Below, one piece after another: positions 1 through 12,271 of a stretch of 64,000 bases of DNA; positions within the stretch are counted from its first letter, which is position 1; the number at the start of each line of letters is the position of its first letter. Below the pieces are notes generated by a model. That model did no database searches. It was not told where the DNA came from and was given only the letters and a program-made list of their open reading frames with translations. The DNA lies in NCBI GenBank assembly GCA_900239685.1, contig OENT01000006.1, positions 310,001-374,000 of the forward strand, read 5' to 3'. Both the position numbers and the translations under genes were made by a program. The stretch is from Rotaria macrura (lineage: Eukaryota; Rotifera; Eurotatoria; Philodinida; Philodinidae).

Positions 1-2325
1 TTGTTAATGGAAAAAAACTAGAATGACGAAACTTCTTTATTATATAAAAGGAAAGAATACTTTAAAAAAAAGGAGGAAAAAATATAAAAACAGAAGCGCG
101 TAGAAAAAAAAAGACATTCACGTATTAAGATGAGTGAACTAATCGGCTCAAACAACATCGCTAAATTACAAAAGATTTTAACAGTATTGTTATTACATTT
201 GACAACGTACATTACTTTTCAAGGGCCTTATTACGCAATGACGTGTGAATTAGTTTCATATGAATTTCATCTTTTTCTCAATGTTTGTTTGAACACTAAA
301 GATCTTTTAGAATTATTTAAAAAATTTTCACTCGTCAAAGGTACCGAAGGAAAAAAAAGTAATAATGAATTCAACTGCTTACATTGGCATAGACGTCATA
401 TAAAAACTTTTTGCAATTATGTTTTTCTGAGGCAATAAAAAGGAAATGCTCATGATGACTAGAATGTTTTCATCTTTTATATAAAAGAAAAAGAAAAAGA
501 AAGAAAAAAGATGCAGGTTGAACGTCAAGAGAATGATGTCTCTTTTATTTTCTAAAGACTATTAACTGATGAATAAAAATTATAGAAAACACTCGAAATA
601 TTCACAGGACCTTGAGCGTTACATAGAATTTCAAGTATATGTAAGAATGCATCAGGATTTTATTTTCCCGACTCATAATATAAAGTAAAGTAATAGTTTT
701 GTTAAATAGTATTGATGTTCATTTACACATAAAAACGGTAAGCAACAAAGGTAGTAGACTAGAAGTTATCACTAGTCTTATTCTGCTCGATTCCATTATG
801 TCCACTTTATTGTTCGAATTGTCACACCTGTGATACATCGAATCCTTAGACGATGTCGTCATTCATTCTTTAATCTACTAAATATAAACATTCGAGGGAG
901 CATATTAGAAAAAGTAACTTGTTTAAGTAAGCACATCTTAGACACATATAGAATAAGAATATTGGTAAGAAATAAATGATCTCATGCTGTTTTAATTGAG
1001 ATTAATTGTCATGTTTCAACTTGAAGAAAAATATAAGAAGGAATTATGACTTCAAAGTTCATAAAGCAATGCAGATGGAAATATCGATTCGAAACGATGG
1101 TCAATATTTGTTCGATATGTTTTTATTGAAAACAAAGAATGAAAAATACACACATACGAGAGTTGTTAAATAAAAAATTCAACTGAAACAAACATCGAGT
1201 TGGTCAAACACACACAAAAAAAGAACTCGTGAACACAATCGATGAAAAATGTATACTTTTATCTTGCAATCCTAAAAAATTCATAGTTTTTCTTTGCACA
1301 ACTAGATTTCGTTGTCAAATAAGATAAGACTATCAATTCAGTTCGTATTTTCATTCTTTCAATTTATCGTTTTGTTGTACAAAGTCTTTCTCGATTTGCA
1401 TAATTCAACGAATAATGATAAAAGATAAGATTAAACTCATTTCAGACATTTCAAAAAATAAAGACGACGATAACTTCAAATTATCAATCATAGTTGTCAC
1501 CATATGAACTGTTAAAAAACAAGAACTTTATCTACACTTCTAAAATTTTATGTTTTGACTAAAAGTAAAATCATTATTTACTCTCTAGTACGTCCGTTTT
1601 CTCAATCAATAAGAGAACCTCCTATTCTAATATTAGATTTTCTTCGCAAATAGATACGCTGGCGGGATGTACGGATCGGATAAAGTAACTACCGTATCCG
1701 TTATTTTTATCTACTCTGTCAACAGTGACAATGGCAAGGGAATATATTTAGATAAAATTTAAATTAAAACAGAAAAAGAAGTGCCATCGAGAATAAAATG
1801 GCAAAATACTAGACAACAATATGTTGAAAAATTATAATTTTCAAGCGTTAAAAATTCTTTAAGATTAACTACTTATTTATGTATTTCGCCTTTTGGAATT
1901 TTTCACAATAATTCACAATAAAAACAAAACCGCAGCTAAACTACATTGATAGAAGCAGTGTCGATCGTCTGATATACCCTCAGACATTTTACATTGATTT
2001 ACGACAACTTAAGCATCTTTACTCGAATTTTAATTGACATCGATCGCAGGTCAACATTCTCAAGACATGACACCCTTGAAATTCATTAGCGTTCTCCCTT
2101 GATGCAATGCCCAGTTACTAATAGTCATCTGAAAAATTTTACTTCAATTCAATTTCTATCTTTCATTATTCTAAAGCAACTAACATAACAGTCGAATGAT
2201 TCTAAATCGTGATATTGTTTTGATATTAGAAGGCGACTACTTCTTTCTAGTATGTTTAATAAATACGTTCAACAATTTATTTAAAAAAAGAACTCAAATA
2301 TAATTTTAGTCCAAGAAATAATATT
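1..2325. other. AT-rich intergenic DNA, no gene seen
   Basis: I see no exon with recognisable protein content and flanking splice signals on either strand. The few open frames of 60-100 codons have low-complexity AT-driven composition. The stretch upstream of 2325 holds the 3' flank of the minus-strand membrane-protein gene. Confidence 0.6.
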
Positions 2326-3096
2326 TTAATTCACATTCGCTCTCTTTTTGAATATGGCTAATAGCAATGTATTTACAAATGATTGTACCAATGCAAATGC
2401 TACAACAGCTATTAGTAAATCGTTGAGAACTTGATGTGGATTTTGACATTTACCATGGCTATCTTCATCGTCCAATAAGTCATCATTACATTTCACGACT
2501 AATACGACTATAATGCCAAAAGTAAATATAACAATGATAAATGCACTTTGCCACATATGAGAACGGAAGTATTTATCGAGGTCATATTGACGAGCACGTC
2601 TGTTAAATATAATTGTACATAGGCCAGTAAAAATTAGAACAGCACCAGCCCAAAAACCATAATAATAATATGTAAGAGAACGTGCCACTATTAAACCAAT
2701 TTGTAGAGCAATCGCTGTAATACCAAATATTACAGTCAATACACCATTGATATTCAAATAAACTCGCATTCTTTTTGATACAGAATATTGTGACAGGATC
2801 GATTGGTTAATGATCACAGGATTCGTAGAGTTTATATGTACGACACCATCTTCTAATGGCGGTCCAGGATAATTATTAATATACACAACAGATGGATTAC
2901 TTGGGTCTATATAATCTGGTGGTAGTGACGCGAGATCTTCATCGATGACAAAAGATGGATTTTTTAATTTGTGAACAACGCTTGTATATGATGGAGGCGG
3001 TTGTTGAATATCATCAATGTTTTCATTTACAGGTTTCGATTTACTTATTGTCGAATTACGTATTGCATTCGATGTTAAGTCCATGTCAATAATCAA
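2326..3096 (-). CDS. Four-transmembrane protein, MS4A/MARVEL-like, with PPxY motif
   Basis: Single-exon 256-residue protein. The first ~110 residues are polar and presumably cytosolic; they contain PPPSY at 33-37 and LPPDY at 58-62, proline-tyrosine motifs of the kind bound by WW domains of NEDD4-type ligases. Four hydrophobic segments follow at about 117-138, 146-164, 183-201 and 225-249, and the tail is short and basic. The loop between helices 3 and 4 carries two cysteines (203 and 217) that could form a disulphide. The second helix (YGFWAGAVLIFTG) resembles the FW-G motif of MS4A/CD20-like tetraspans, but the similarity is weak and the family is an inference. Translation may start at Met1 or Met5. 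The gene is divergent from the ZMYND19 gene 2.3 kb away. Function unknown. Confidence 0.75.
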   Translation of the reverse strand: MIIDMDLTSNAIRNSTISKSKPVNENIDDIQQPPPSYTSVVHKLKNPSFVIDEDLASLPPDYIDPSNPSVVYINNYPGPPLEDGVVHINSTNPVIINQSILSQYSVSKRMRVYLNINGVLTVIFGITAIALQIGLIVARSLTYYYYGFWAGAVLIFTGLCTIIFNRRARQYDLDKYFRSHMWQSAFIIVIFTFGIIVVLVVKCNDDLLDDEDSHGKCQNPHQVLNDLLIAVVAFALVQSFVNTLLLAIFKKRANVN

Positions 3097-5353
3097 GATT
3101 AACTCTTACAATTGGTAGATATTTTTCTTTTGTTTTCTTTTTATTACTTCTGTTATTTTCTTTTTTAATGATAGTAAAAGCAAATGGATATTACATTCAG
3201 TATGTCAACCATGGCCTGTTTTTTTAAAATATACTTTTTATATTATATACCCATAGGTGAGTGTACAAAGGTGAAAATAGCTTTTTTGCCCTATCGATAT
3301 AGATATATACATGTTTACTTGCATATGAAAAAATCACAAAAATGTAATTTTTTATGCACACTCTTGATGAATATCAATCGAAAAGGGTTTGTGAATATCG
3401 ATTTATGTATGCATTATAACTTTCCGACGAAATGCATCGCACATGTATTAACTAAAAATATTGTTGTGTTCTTACGTCCGCCTTATTTTTGATTCTCTTT
3501 TCCATCTTACTGCGCACTTAGCCATGTGAACTATCGAACTACCGATAATTTTTTTATTATGTTTCGTTTTATTTAAATTGGGGTGACTCAGTGACAGACA
3601 CAGGGGGTGCGATGAAGTAATTGCAACCCCCCCCCCCACCCCTCGCCCTGTTCTAAAATTCGAGATCTACCACTGCGGTGTGACTCCAGAACATTTTCGA
3701 TGCATGGAACTTGAGCCATGAGAACTGAGTGAAGAAATCGAAACAAGATATTAATTTTAAGCTTTTCTTTTGGAAGATATTTTTGAAGTAGTTCTTTAAC
3801 TACTCTTCAATATTTGGTAGTATGAATAATAAACTTAACAGAAAAAAAACAATCAAATTAGATAAACGATTTTCGTTTCGTTACCAATAGAGTCAGAGTT
3901 TCTGACAAACATTTTAATGTTCTATTTGTTGATGTCGTGTGCAAGAAAAATTTAAAGAAGTCAACTTTTCCTTGACTCAAAATTCCTATCCTCGGTGCCT
4001 ATCCAACACATTCAAGTGCTAATTACTTTATGAAAACAAAAAGAAATATGATGCAAATAAATTTTTTATGATAGATTTTATTTCACACCATCAGTATTTA
4101 TTGATAGTTACTACTGGTCGAAATGATTACTACTTTCATTATAAATAGTATCTATTGAATCAAGTTTATTCAAACTGTCAATAAATTAAAACATACAACG
4201 ATTAGCGTGTTCTAGTTTGAAGTTATCGTATCACTGCTAATTATTAATATGAATTATTGCAAAAACGTTTAGCCATGGTATGAATGTGTGTATTGCATAC
4301 GAGGCTGAATAAGTTTTGCGTCGATGTCATTCAAGAATTGAAATATTGCATAAAAAATATTGGTTCAAATCAATGGTTGAGTCAGGATTTGAGAATAATT
4401 AAGAGGCTCATGTCTCATTACCTCAGTAACACGAACGCTCGAATTATGTTTTCTAATACAAAAGAAAATGAATACGCACTATTTCTATTAAATTATTTTC
4501 TATTCAAAAACTTTCATAAAATACGATAGATGTGTTAGAACACATGCATTTAAAAAATTACTATTACCATATTTTATTCAACCTAAGAAGGGAAATACGG
4601 AGCGTCTTCTTTATCTGACACCGTTTCCGTTGATCATTAATGTACTGACTTCAAGTAACATGAAAGTTCTTTTTCTTACATGTCATTATTTTCAATGTTA
4701 ATAAAAGAAAACCCTATGCACTGACAAAATGAAAAAAGTCTTCGATACTCGTTCTAATATTAGATGAACATTTCAGCGTAGTAATATCAATTTAAACAAA
4801 CCGATATCGTTTCAAATAAGAAATAAAATCAAGATGAGCTACAATTAGTAACTCTGATACATTAGTCGTTTGTTATCACTGCAAGAATCTTGCAAAATAA
4901 TTTTTTTACCATTAACCTTGTAGTTGTTTCGGTATGCAGCTCCTGAACCTTCATAGATAATTATTACCATTATTTCACTCTCCACAAATTTTCATTTCAT
5001 ATCTGTATTTTTTTTAAATTTGAGAACTTTCATTTGATAATAGTGATATCGAACAGATATATAGAACACTTTTGTTGCAATATAACGAAGTGTCTGAAAT
5101 AAATGGACATTTTATTCAAAACAACATCGTATACATCTGTTTGACCTTCATCTAACGCGTGTCTTTTTTTTTGAAAAATTCGACAAGCAGGAGAAGAAAA
5201 AAGTGCGATAAAGAAAAAGAAGAAGAAGAAGAAGAAATGACCTCTACTATCTGCATCCAACGACTTTTTTTGTTCGTTCTCACACTCGATGATTAAACTA
5301 AATGGTGCCAAGCATCTGCCTATCGATAGGAAAAAAAACTAGTATGTAGGAAT
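3097..5353. other. Intergenic region between divergent genes
   Basis: No supported gene. It contains a C-rich patch at 3600-3655 with a homopolymer C run, flanked by CAGGG and CCCTG, and a short (GAA)n purine tract near 5213-5236. The promoters of the two divergent genes should lie here, but I cannot point to a specific element. Confidence 0.5.
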
Positions 5354-6193
5354 ATGGATAAAATTACATTCAATACTCCAAGTATCATTAAACTAGGTTC
5401 ATATGCGGGCAAAGTAAGACTAATATAATTTAAAATATATAAATAAGATTATTTACATTTTTTTTAGATTAAATATTGTCTCATTGATACGTACAGTATT
5501 CCGCTTTTGAAAATTTTTAAATTAAAAGTAATTAGTTTTTCTTTTTTGAAGATTATTTATTAGAAACTTTTATTTTCGAAATATAGATTCGTGATACTAA
5601 CAAACAATTAATTGTAATTGCAACTGATGGATCAAAGGAAATTCCATTACATGATTTAGTTTGGTAAAAATAAATAAATAAATAATTTTTTTTTTGTTTT
5701 CTATTAAATTCATTCTTTGTTTTTTGACTTTTTTTTGTAGGGAATATTTTCATCAAGTTTCGATTCCTAAATATTATTCTATTTATCATCGAAATGGTAT
5801 AACAATGGATAATCGTTTAGAAAATTTCTTATTAATATCCAATAATCTATGCTACATACCATTGCAGTCTTCTTCAATATCAAGTTTCTATTGGAAAATT
5901 GTTTCCTATTTACCAGTTGATATGGATGAAGTTTATCATCATAGTACAATGTTTGATCAATCTAGTCTATATGAATGTCATAATGCACCATGCACACAAT
6001 TATTGATGAATTCGTGTAATGAACAGTTTATTTGTCTTAAATGCAAAAAGATAAAGTAGGAATATAAAGATAGTAAAGTCAAGAAAAAATGTATCTCTCT
6101 CACTCTCTATGTATATCTAGATATTGTAGTCAAATGTGTCAAACAATGGATGCTGATATTCATTCAATATTCTGTAATCCAATTGATTCGTAA
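5354..6193 (+). CDS. ZMYND19: ZMYND19 orthologue, MYND zinc-finger protein
   Basis: Five exons: 5354-5413, 5468-5527, 5587-5663, 5741-6055 and 6121-6193, giving 194 residues; all introns are GT-AG and 54-77 bp, with consistent phase. The protein matches animal ZMYND19 (MIZIP) throughout: the IIKLGSYAGK start, KYCLID, PLHDLVWE, then an HNH-like TMDNRLENFLL block, YWKIVSYLP, and a C-terminal MYND finger built as C-x3-C, C-x2-C, YCSQMC, then H-x3-C. The last half of the finger is on a separate 73-bp exon, so a simple ORF reading stops early at 6059. ZMYND19 is reported to bind the melanin-concentrating hormone receptor 1 C-terminus and tubulin; conservation of that role here is unknown. It is about 30 residues shorter than the human protein, mainly in the central loops. 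AATAAA signals follow at about 6323 and 6598. Confidence 0.95.
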
Positions 6194-8796
6194 TGAAAGT
6201 CATTCATATAAATATGTATTGTGGATTTTTTTAAATATTGATATAGTCATGTTTTACAACAGGAAAAAAACGTTTTTTTATTGTTGTGTGTGTCTAGCTG
6301 TTTTTTTTCTGTTTTATTCTTAGCAATAAATCCTTAGAGGGAAAGTAATGATCCGATGTCGAAATTTCTAGATTCTTTAAAACAATAGACACTCTCGATT
6401 AATAATCTGCATAAACATAAGCTCATGTAAAGTCGTTGGCAACAAGATTGTTTGGTTTCATTCAAGATCTGATTTAGACAAAAGAAAATTGACCTAGTGT
6501 ACTGTAGATGTACATTATTTAGTATACGTATCTATATGTAAATAATTAAGAATGAAAGTAACTCTTTGAACTATGAGTTGTACCTTTTCATTGTTACAAT
6601 AAACTAATTGATGACAGAATCATATTCAAATATTTCAATGATGTGTTGTATACTAATACATAGAATATCTTTAAGACGATATCAATAGTATTAGTAGTTT
6701 ATGATAGGTTTAATTATATATATATGTATAATACAGTTCATACTTATCGAAGTCAGAATCGATTTTTATTCGAAATCAAGTTTTTATACATATTCGGTTC
6801 GAAATTTTCAGAATTGTACATTGACAGATCTACAATTATCATTTATACGTTTCAAAGATAAATATTATTTAAAAGAATACATACGACTAAAAGAGATATT
6901 CAAATGTATATTCCATGTAATACTTTCTTGTATATTAAATTAGATTATTTATGTTGTTTATCATGGTTATTATTGGATGTATAGCAATTCATTTTTTTCA
7001 TCGTCATATAAATCATATTTCAAAATTTTGTTCAAGTTTCGAACTACGTTGTTGCATGAAGAACGAAATGTTCTATTATCCTGTGTACAATATTTCGAAT
7101 TTGTCTGGTTGTCTGCGTTCTAGGGAATAATACGAGTATAAAAAGTATGTATTAACCTTGAGAAGCACTCGAAAAACTGTTTTTAATGTTGTTCATTTGT
7201 TTTTTTGTTTCAAGTGAAGTGTACTTATGAAAAAAGATTTTTCGACATGGAAAAAAAACAAATATACGATTGAAATAGTCAAGTCTTCGAAGTGTGTTGC
7301 ATGATTATAAGTCCATTTAAGGTACGTAACAAGTCGAATCTTTATTATTGTTATGTTGATGAATGAATATTAAAAGTTTCAAGCCGCAGTAGAGGCTCTT
7401 TAAAAAAAACAAAGCATCTATGTAAATACCAATAGAAAACGTTGAGTCATTTTCAGAACATATATAATTCTTCTTATGACGATAAAATAAAAATGATTCT
7501 TGTTTTCAACAATTCATTAAAGATCACTATCGATAGAAGAAATAAAGCTCTCATGTTATCAAGATTAATTATCAATCTATTATGAATTATTTATTCAGAA
7601 GAAAAACAGAAATTTACAAGGTTAAAATTAATTATTCAAAGAGCTTAACTTCAGAGAATAACAAACTTTCATTGTCTGAAAGTAGATTTTATATTCACAC
7701 TAGAGAAAGTCATTAAATCAAATGCCATATAAAAATACTTTAGTCATGACTCAAGCGATGATATTTCAATTCAAATCCATCGCAAATAAACTAAAAGAAT
7801 AGTTTTAACATTAGAATCGATCTGAAGTTAATGAATGATCAGCTTGCCATTTATGTATTCATGTTTTTAGAATGGTATCAGTAAAAAATCAACATCATTT
7901 AAGTCATATAGACTTATTTGAAAGTTATTTGTACCATATGGAAGCATGAATAATGAAACTTATCTAACGGAAAGGAAAATATATCACATGAGGATTAGTA
8001 AAATAGTATAACGAATATTCAGACACATAATCGTATGTAATATTGATTTAAAACGAATATGACAATACTTGAAATAAAATTAAGGTCTTATGAAACAAAA
8101 AAAACTGTATACAGCAGAAACAAAATGATTTAATTTTTAATTAATGAATTAAGATGATTTTCCATACGAATGTGTGCGTTTCACAACGATCTACTTTTTT
8201 TTCACTGATACTATCTGAAATCGATATTGAAAATAGACTTGGCATATCGATTAGAGTTCGTTCTATGCCAATCTACATTTAAGGCATAAATTTATTTTAA
8301 AATTAAATTGACCGATTGAATGGTAAATTCTATTTCTAACAAATAAATAATTAGTTTCATTTTTATATGCATCGTTTGATGTGGAAACTTTTCAATATTT
8401 AACAATTTATGTAGTCCTTGCCAAGAATATATCTGGAAATGCATTCAGAAAAATCTATGGTCCAATGGTTACACATATTTACTATTATGTGAGAAATTTC
8501 AGCCGTGTATATCACATCCGTTTGTCTATTGTATTCTTCTCTCTCGATTTACGCATTTATCATATTTAGAATGACCTTGAACTCTAATTAACCGCGAGAA
8601 ATATAAGTGAAGCATGGTTAGATCATTGGTATTTCTATTAGAAAGCAAGACATGAATATACGTAGTTTATCACGAACTAGACTATTCATATCCTGGAAAT
8701 CATTTATTCATGAAAACAAATACGTATTAAATGAAGAAGGAAAACTATCATGCAAAACTGTTCAATGGAATGCTCCATTTCATAGCGGATATTGTG
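6194..8796. other. 3' flank and intergenic DNA
   Basis: Holds the 3' untranslated region of the ZMYND19 gene, with AATAAA motifs near 6323 and 6598, then AT-rich DNA with no recognisable exon. Confidence 0.5.
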
Positions 8797-9178
8797 TAAA
8801 CCCGCCCCCCCCCCCTACAATAAAAGACCCCGGGTCTTCTATTATGTTCCAGCGTAAAAATTTTCCAAGGGGGTCTTTTATTAAGAACCAAATTTTTTCC
8901 CAATATTTAATTAAAACGTTTTTCCAGAAAACTATGGCGATTTTCAGGATTCCCATCGGGATTTTCAGGGTTTTATAGGTGTCACTATCACTATGAACAC
9001 ATTCTCTTAATATTTACAACTGAAAACCCTAAGAGACAAGCATATTTTGATGGAAACACACTAATTAAAATCCCTAATCAGCAAAAAATTAATTAATTAA
9101 AGGGGGTCTTCTATTACGTCGGACGAAATTTTTCTCCAGAGCGGTCTTCTTTTATAGGGAGGGGGGGGGGGAGGGTTA
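8797..9178. mobile_element. MITE-like repeat with C/G-tract terminal inverted repeats
   Basis: A ~380-bp non-coding unit. The left end reads AACCC-G-Cn followed by TACAATAAAAGACC. The reverse complement of the right end reads AACCC-T-Cn followed by TCCCTATAAAAGAAGACC, so the termini form imperfect inverted repeats of roughly 30 bp. Inside each end there is also a direct repeat: GGGTCTTCTATTAYGTY, then AAATTTT, at 8832-8866 and again at 9104-9140. I see no convincing target-site duplication and no transposase, so it would be non-autonomous. The superfamily is not assigned. An open frame at 8652-8978 runs into it but looks spurious. Confidence 0.6.
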
Positions 9179-10907
9179 TGGTCAATGCGAAAGAAATAAG
9201 AAAAATTTGTCAAAGAGATATACCAAATTTGATTCATCAGATTCTTTTTGCTGATGCGTTCCTCCGTTTCTTAACATTGGTGTTTCTCGATATTATCTCG
9301 GAGCTAAATTTATCATAGTGCTTGACAAACAAAGTGCACTTCCTGTCACAGGAAACAATCTTTACATGTGAGACAATTCGAAAAAAAGATGTATATCAAT
9401 TCAAGCGATTGAGGTTGAAATTCTTCCTAGATTATAACGAGGATCGATTTGTCTATTGGTAAAAACAAAACTTCTTCCTGGCAGGAGATTTCTTTTTGTT
9501 TTGATTTCCCTCGGGAAAGAAAATAACCCTTCTCGAAGAAAAAACAACATATACTCGAAGCTGCTTCTCGTCTACAGCAACAAGTCTCTATTTTATTTCA
9601 TTAAAATGAGCAGCAAAGTTGTAGGCCATTTTAATTCTTTCGATTGTCTATATTGCAAACACAGAAACGTATTTTTATTCTAGAATCATAAATGAATTTA
9701 TTCTCTCTGCTAGTGAAGATCTATTTAAATTGAATGTTAAAAGGAAAAAAATGATTTAGTAATTCTGAAAACAAAAAACAGCCGATGACGATACCGCTGG
9801 CATATATACTAGCAAACTAGAGCAGTGTTAATCAATGATGTTAACTAAAGAGAAAGACCAATACCGAATCGACTTCTCTTGTACCTCACAAAGTATAGAC
9901 TTAACTAGCGTTCGTTATATTTAATACCTCGCGTAATATTCTAATTGAGTTTTCATATCGCAGAAATCCTTGTGGAATTTTTATCGGTGCTTTACTCTTT
10001 TTAATTTACGCAACAACAAAAAGAAAATACAAAATTGAATGAACATTTGAAAATGAGAATTTATTAAATATCTTTGATGAACAGAGAATCATCACGATGG
10101 ATGTTTCTTAACAGCTTGATTGTATTGAAAGAAAATAAAAAAAGGGTGTCTTCTGTAGGTTAACACGTAAAGAAGTCTAAATTTTCAGTTTTATAAATGA
10201 TCATGTTGAAAATATTCTATTTTATCTATCATAAAATGCTCCAATTCCCATTTCCCACGCATCACAATCATGTGCGAGGAAATTTTGTTGAGTATCAATA
10301 AGTAGTTTTGAAGGCAAATTTTTTTTTTCGTTTCTGAATAACTATACAGAATCCTAATAACTCCGAAAAAAAGTTATTATTGCGACTATCATAGTTTAAT
10401 ATAAACCATAAAACAGCCAGAGAGACTCGAAGCGAAAGAAGTCCAAAAGTTTTCAAGAATAATAAAAATTAAATTCTGAGAGAAATATTTCTTCAAGTGT
10501 AAACATACCTATCAGATTGTGCTCCGATGATTTTCTCGATCGTAGAACAAAGACTTTTTTAATGACTTCTTTAAATTGAAAAACAAGAAAATCATTAAAT
10601 ATATACGTAGTTTCTATAGAATGTTAATTTATTCAAATCTAGTTTCATACATGACTATTATCTAGCTAGACTATATGAATTGTACATTTGTTTAATGATT
10701 CGTTTAAAAAGAATGATCTTCTAATACTTGGCCAAGACAAAAGAAAGCTACAATTCATGATTTAATACCAACACGATCGAGTTACTTCGTAGAATTATTT
10801 ATTTATTGATGATTTTAGAAATCTTTTGTATAAAAACATGAACAAAATATAAAATGAAATGAAAACGAGATTCCATTATAAAAGAAACAAAGAGCGAAAG
10901 GCCATAT
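9179..10907. other. Intergenic DNA, no gene seen
   Basis: AT-rich sequence with no exon-like block. The last few hundred bases are the 3' flank of the minus-strand Rubicon-homology gene. Confidence 0.5.
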
Positions 10908-12271
10908 TTATATTGTATCTTGTTCATGTTTTCGTTGTATTAAACGATAACATTTTGGACAATCATGATCAATATCATCCCAACATTTTCTATGATATAT
11001 ATTTACGCATTGATCACAACGTCCAATTATTTTTATATCATAAAACGGAAAAAGTATATCTTTACGTTTTTTACATATTTCACAAACAAAACCTTTTCCA
11101 CGACAAATTAAACATTTAGTTATATGTTCTTTAGCACGTACAATTCCAACCTTAAGTATACGTAAAATTTTCTTTAATGATAAAAAATCATTTAATGAAT
11201 ACAGATGAATGCTTTGATAAAGATAATCTCGTGCATAGAATTCTTTTAGAAATTTTTCATTGAATTCATTTTCAATTCGTGTACATGTCGATAGATAGGC
11301 ATAGTATTGTTGAAATCGTAAACGAACTATTTTTATATCTGTTAATAATGGTTGCATTGCATATAAATTTTTATTGTCATTTTGTATATCGAATATCGGC
11401 TGATAGAAGTTCGATTGAAGAATTGATTTAGCTCGACGACATACAGGATAAACATGCATATCGAATGAATTAACTATTTTAGCTGGTATATATGCATAAT
11501 CCATGATATGACAACGTGAACAATATAATTTACCATAATAATAACAGCGTCGTGCAGGTAAATTTGATATCGATGCAAATGATTTGTTACAACAATCACA
11601 AACATTATTTTGACTGATCGATGTTGTATATTGAAATTCTAAATAGAATTTCTCTGTCATTGTTAGTAATTAAATTGTTCTTTTCGATTGATTTATCTAA
11701 TGAAAATGAACAAGTCGAAAACCATTTACCTTTGATGTAAATTGAACTTTCTGGTGGTGCTTCAAATGAAAGCACTTCAAAACTATCATCATCATCCAAA
11801 TCTTGTTCATCGCAAGTATCAGTAGTTGATTTCTCTTCATATATAGATTGATTTTCATCATCGCCTAACAGATTACCACTAGTCGTAGATGGACATGATG
11901 AATATTCATTTACACCTAATATAAGAAACTGTACAACAAAAGAGTTGACATCGACAAGAAAATTAGTTACCTAAAGTCCAAGAAGTCATCGTTGTCGAAA
12001 GTTCATTACCAAACGTAGAATCATAACCGGATGAATGTGATTGTGGATGTGGATGTAGTTGTTGTGGATTATCATTCAATGATTTTGGTAATGACTCAGG
12101 TACGCTAACAGGCTCGCTATAATGTCGTTCACGAGTAGTACTATTGGACACATCGGTTTTGTTAATAGAAGTTGAAGGTTCAAAACAGAATTCACAAGGT
12201 TCTAAATTATTCTCATTGATTATTTTTTCAGCAGAGGAACTAGGTTCACATGCTGACCAACATCGTTGCAT
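10908..12271 (-). CDS. Rubicon-homology (RH) domain protein, RUBCN/RUBCNL-like
   Basis: Three supported exons in transcription order: 12271-11971, 11915-11730, 11653-10908 (410 residues; introns 55 and 76 bp; phases agree). The C-terminal ~245 residues are a Rubicon-homology zinc-binding domain: CDCC, PARRCYYYGKLYCSRCH, IPAKIVNSFD, QPIFDI, LYSLNDFLSLKK, CLICRGKGFVCEIC, ILFPF, CDQC, HRKC and a final CPKC. The order and spacing fit Rubicon/Pacer better than DEF8 or PLEKHM1, which is my judgement from family knowledge. In that family the RH domain binds Rab7 and acts in endosome/autophagosome maturation. The N-terminal third is Ser/Glu/Asp-rich and probably disordered (SGYDSTFG, DDDDSFEVLSFE). 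The frame stays open upstream to an acceptor at 12364, and a 48-bp candidate exon lies at 12606-12653, so the N terminus may be longer. I found no RUN domain before the next gene. Confidence 0.85.

Noticed and set aside
8652..8978. 108-codon plus-strand frame with a poly-Pro run
   Set aside because: The Pro run is the C tract of the repeat element's terminus; the frame crosses the element boundary and has no domain.
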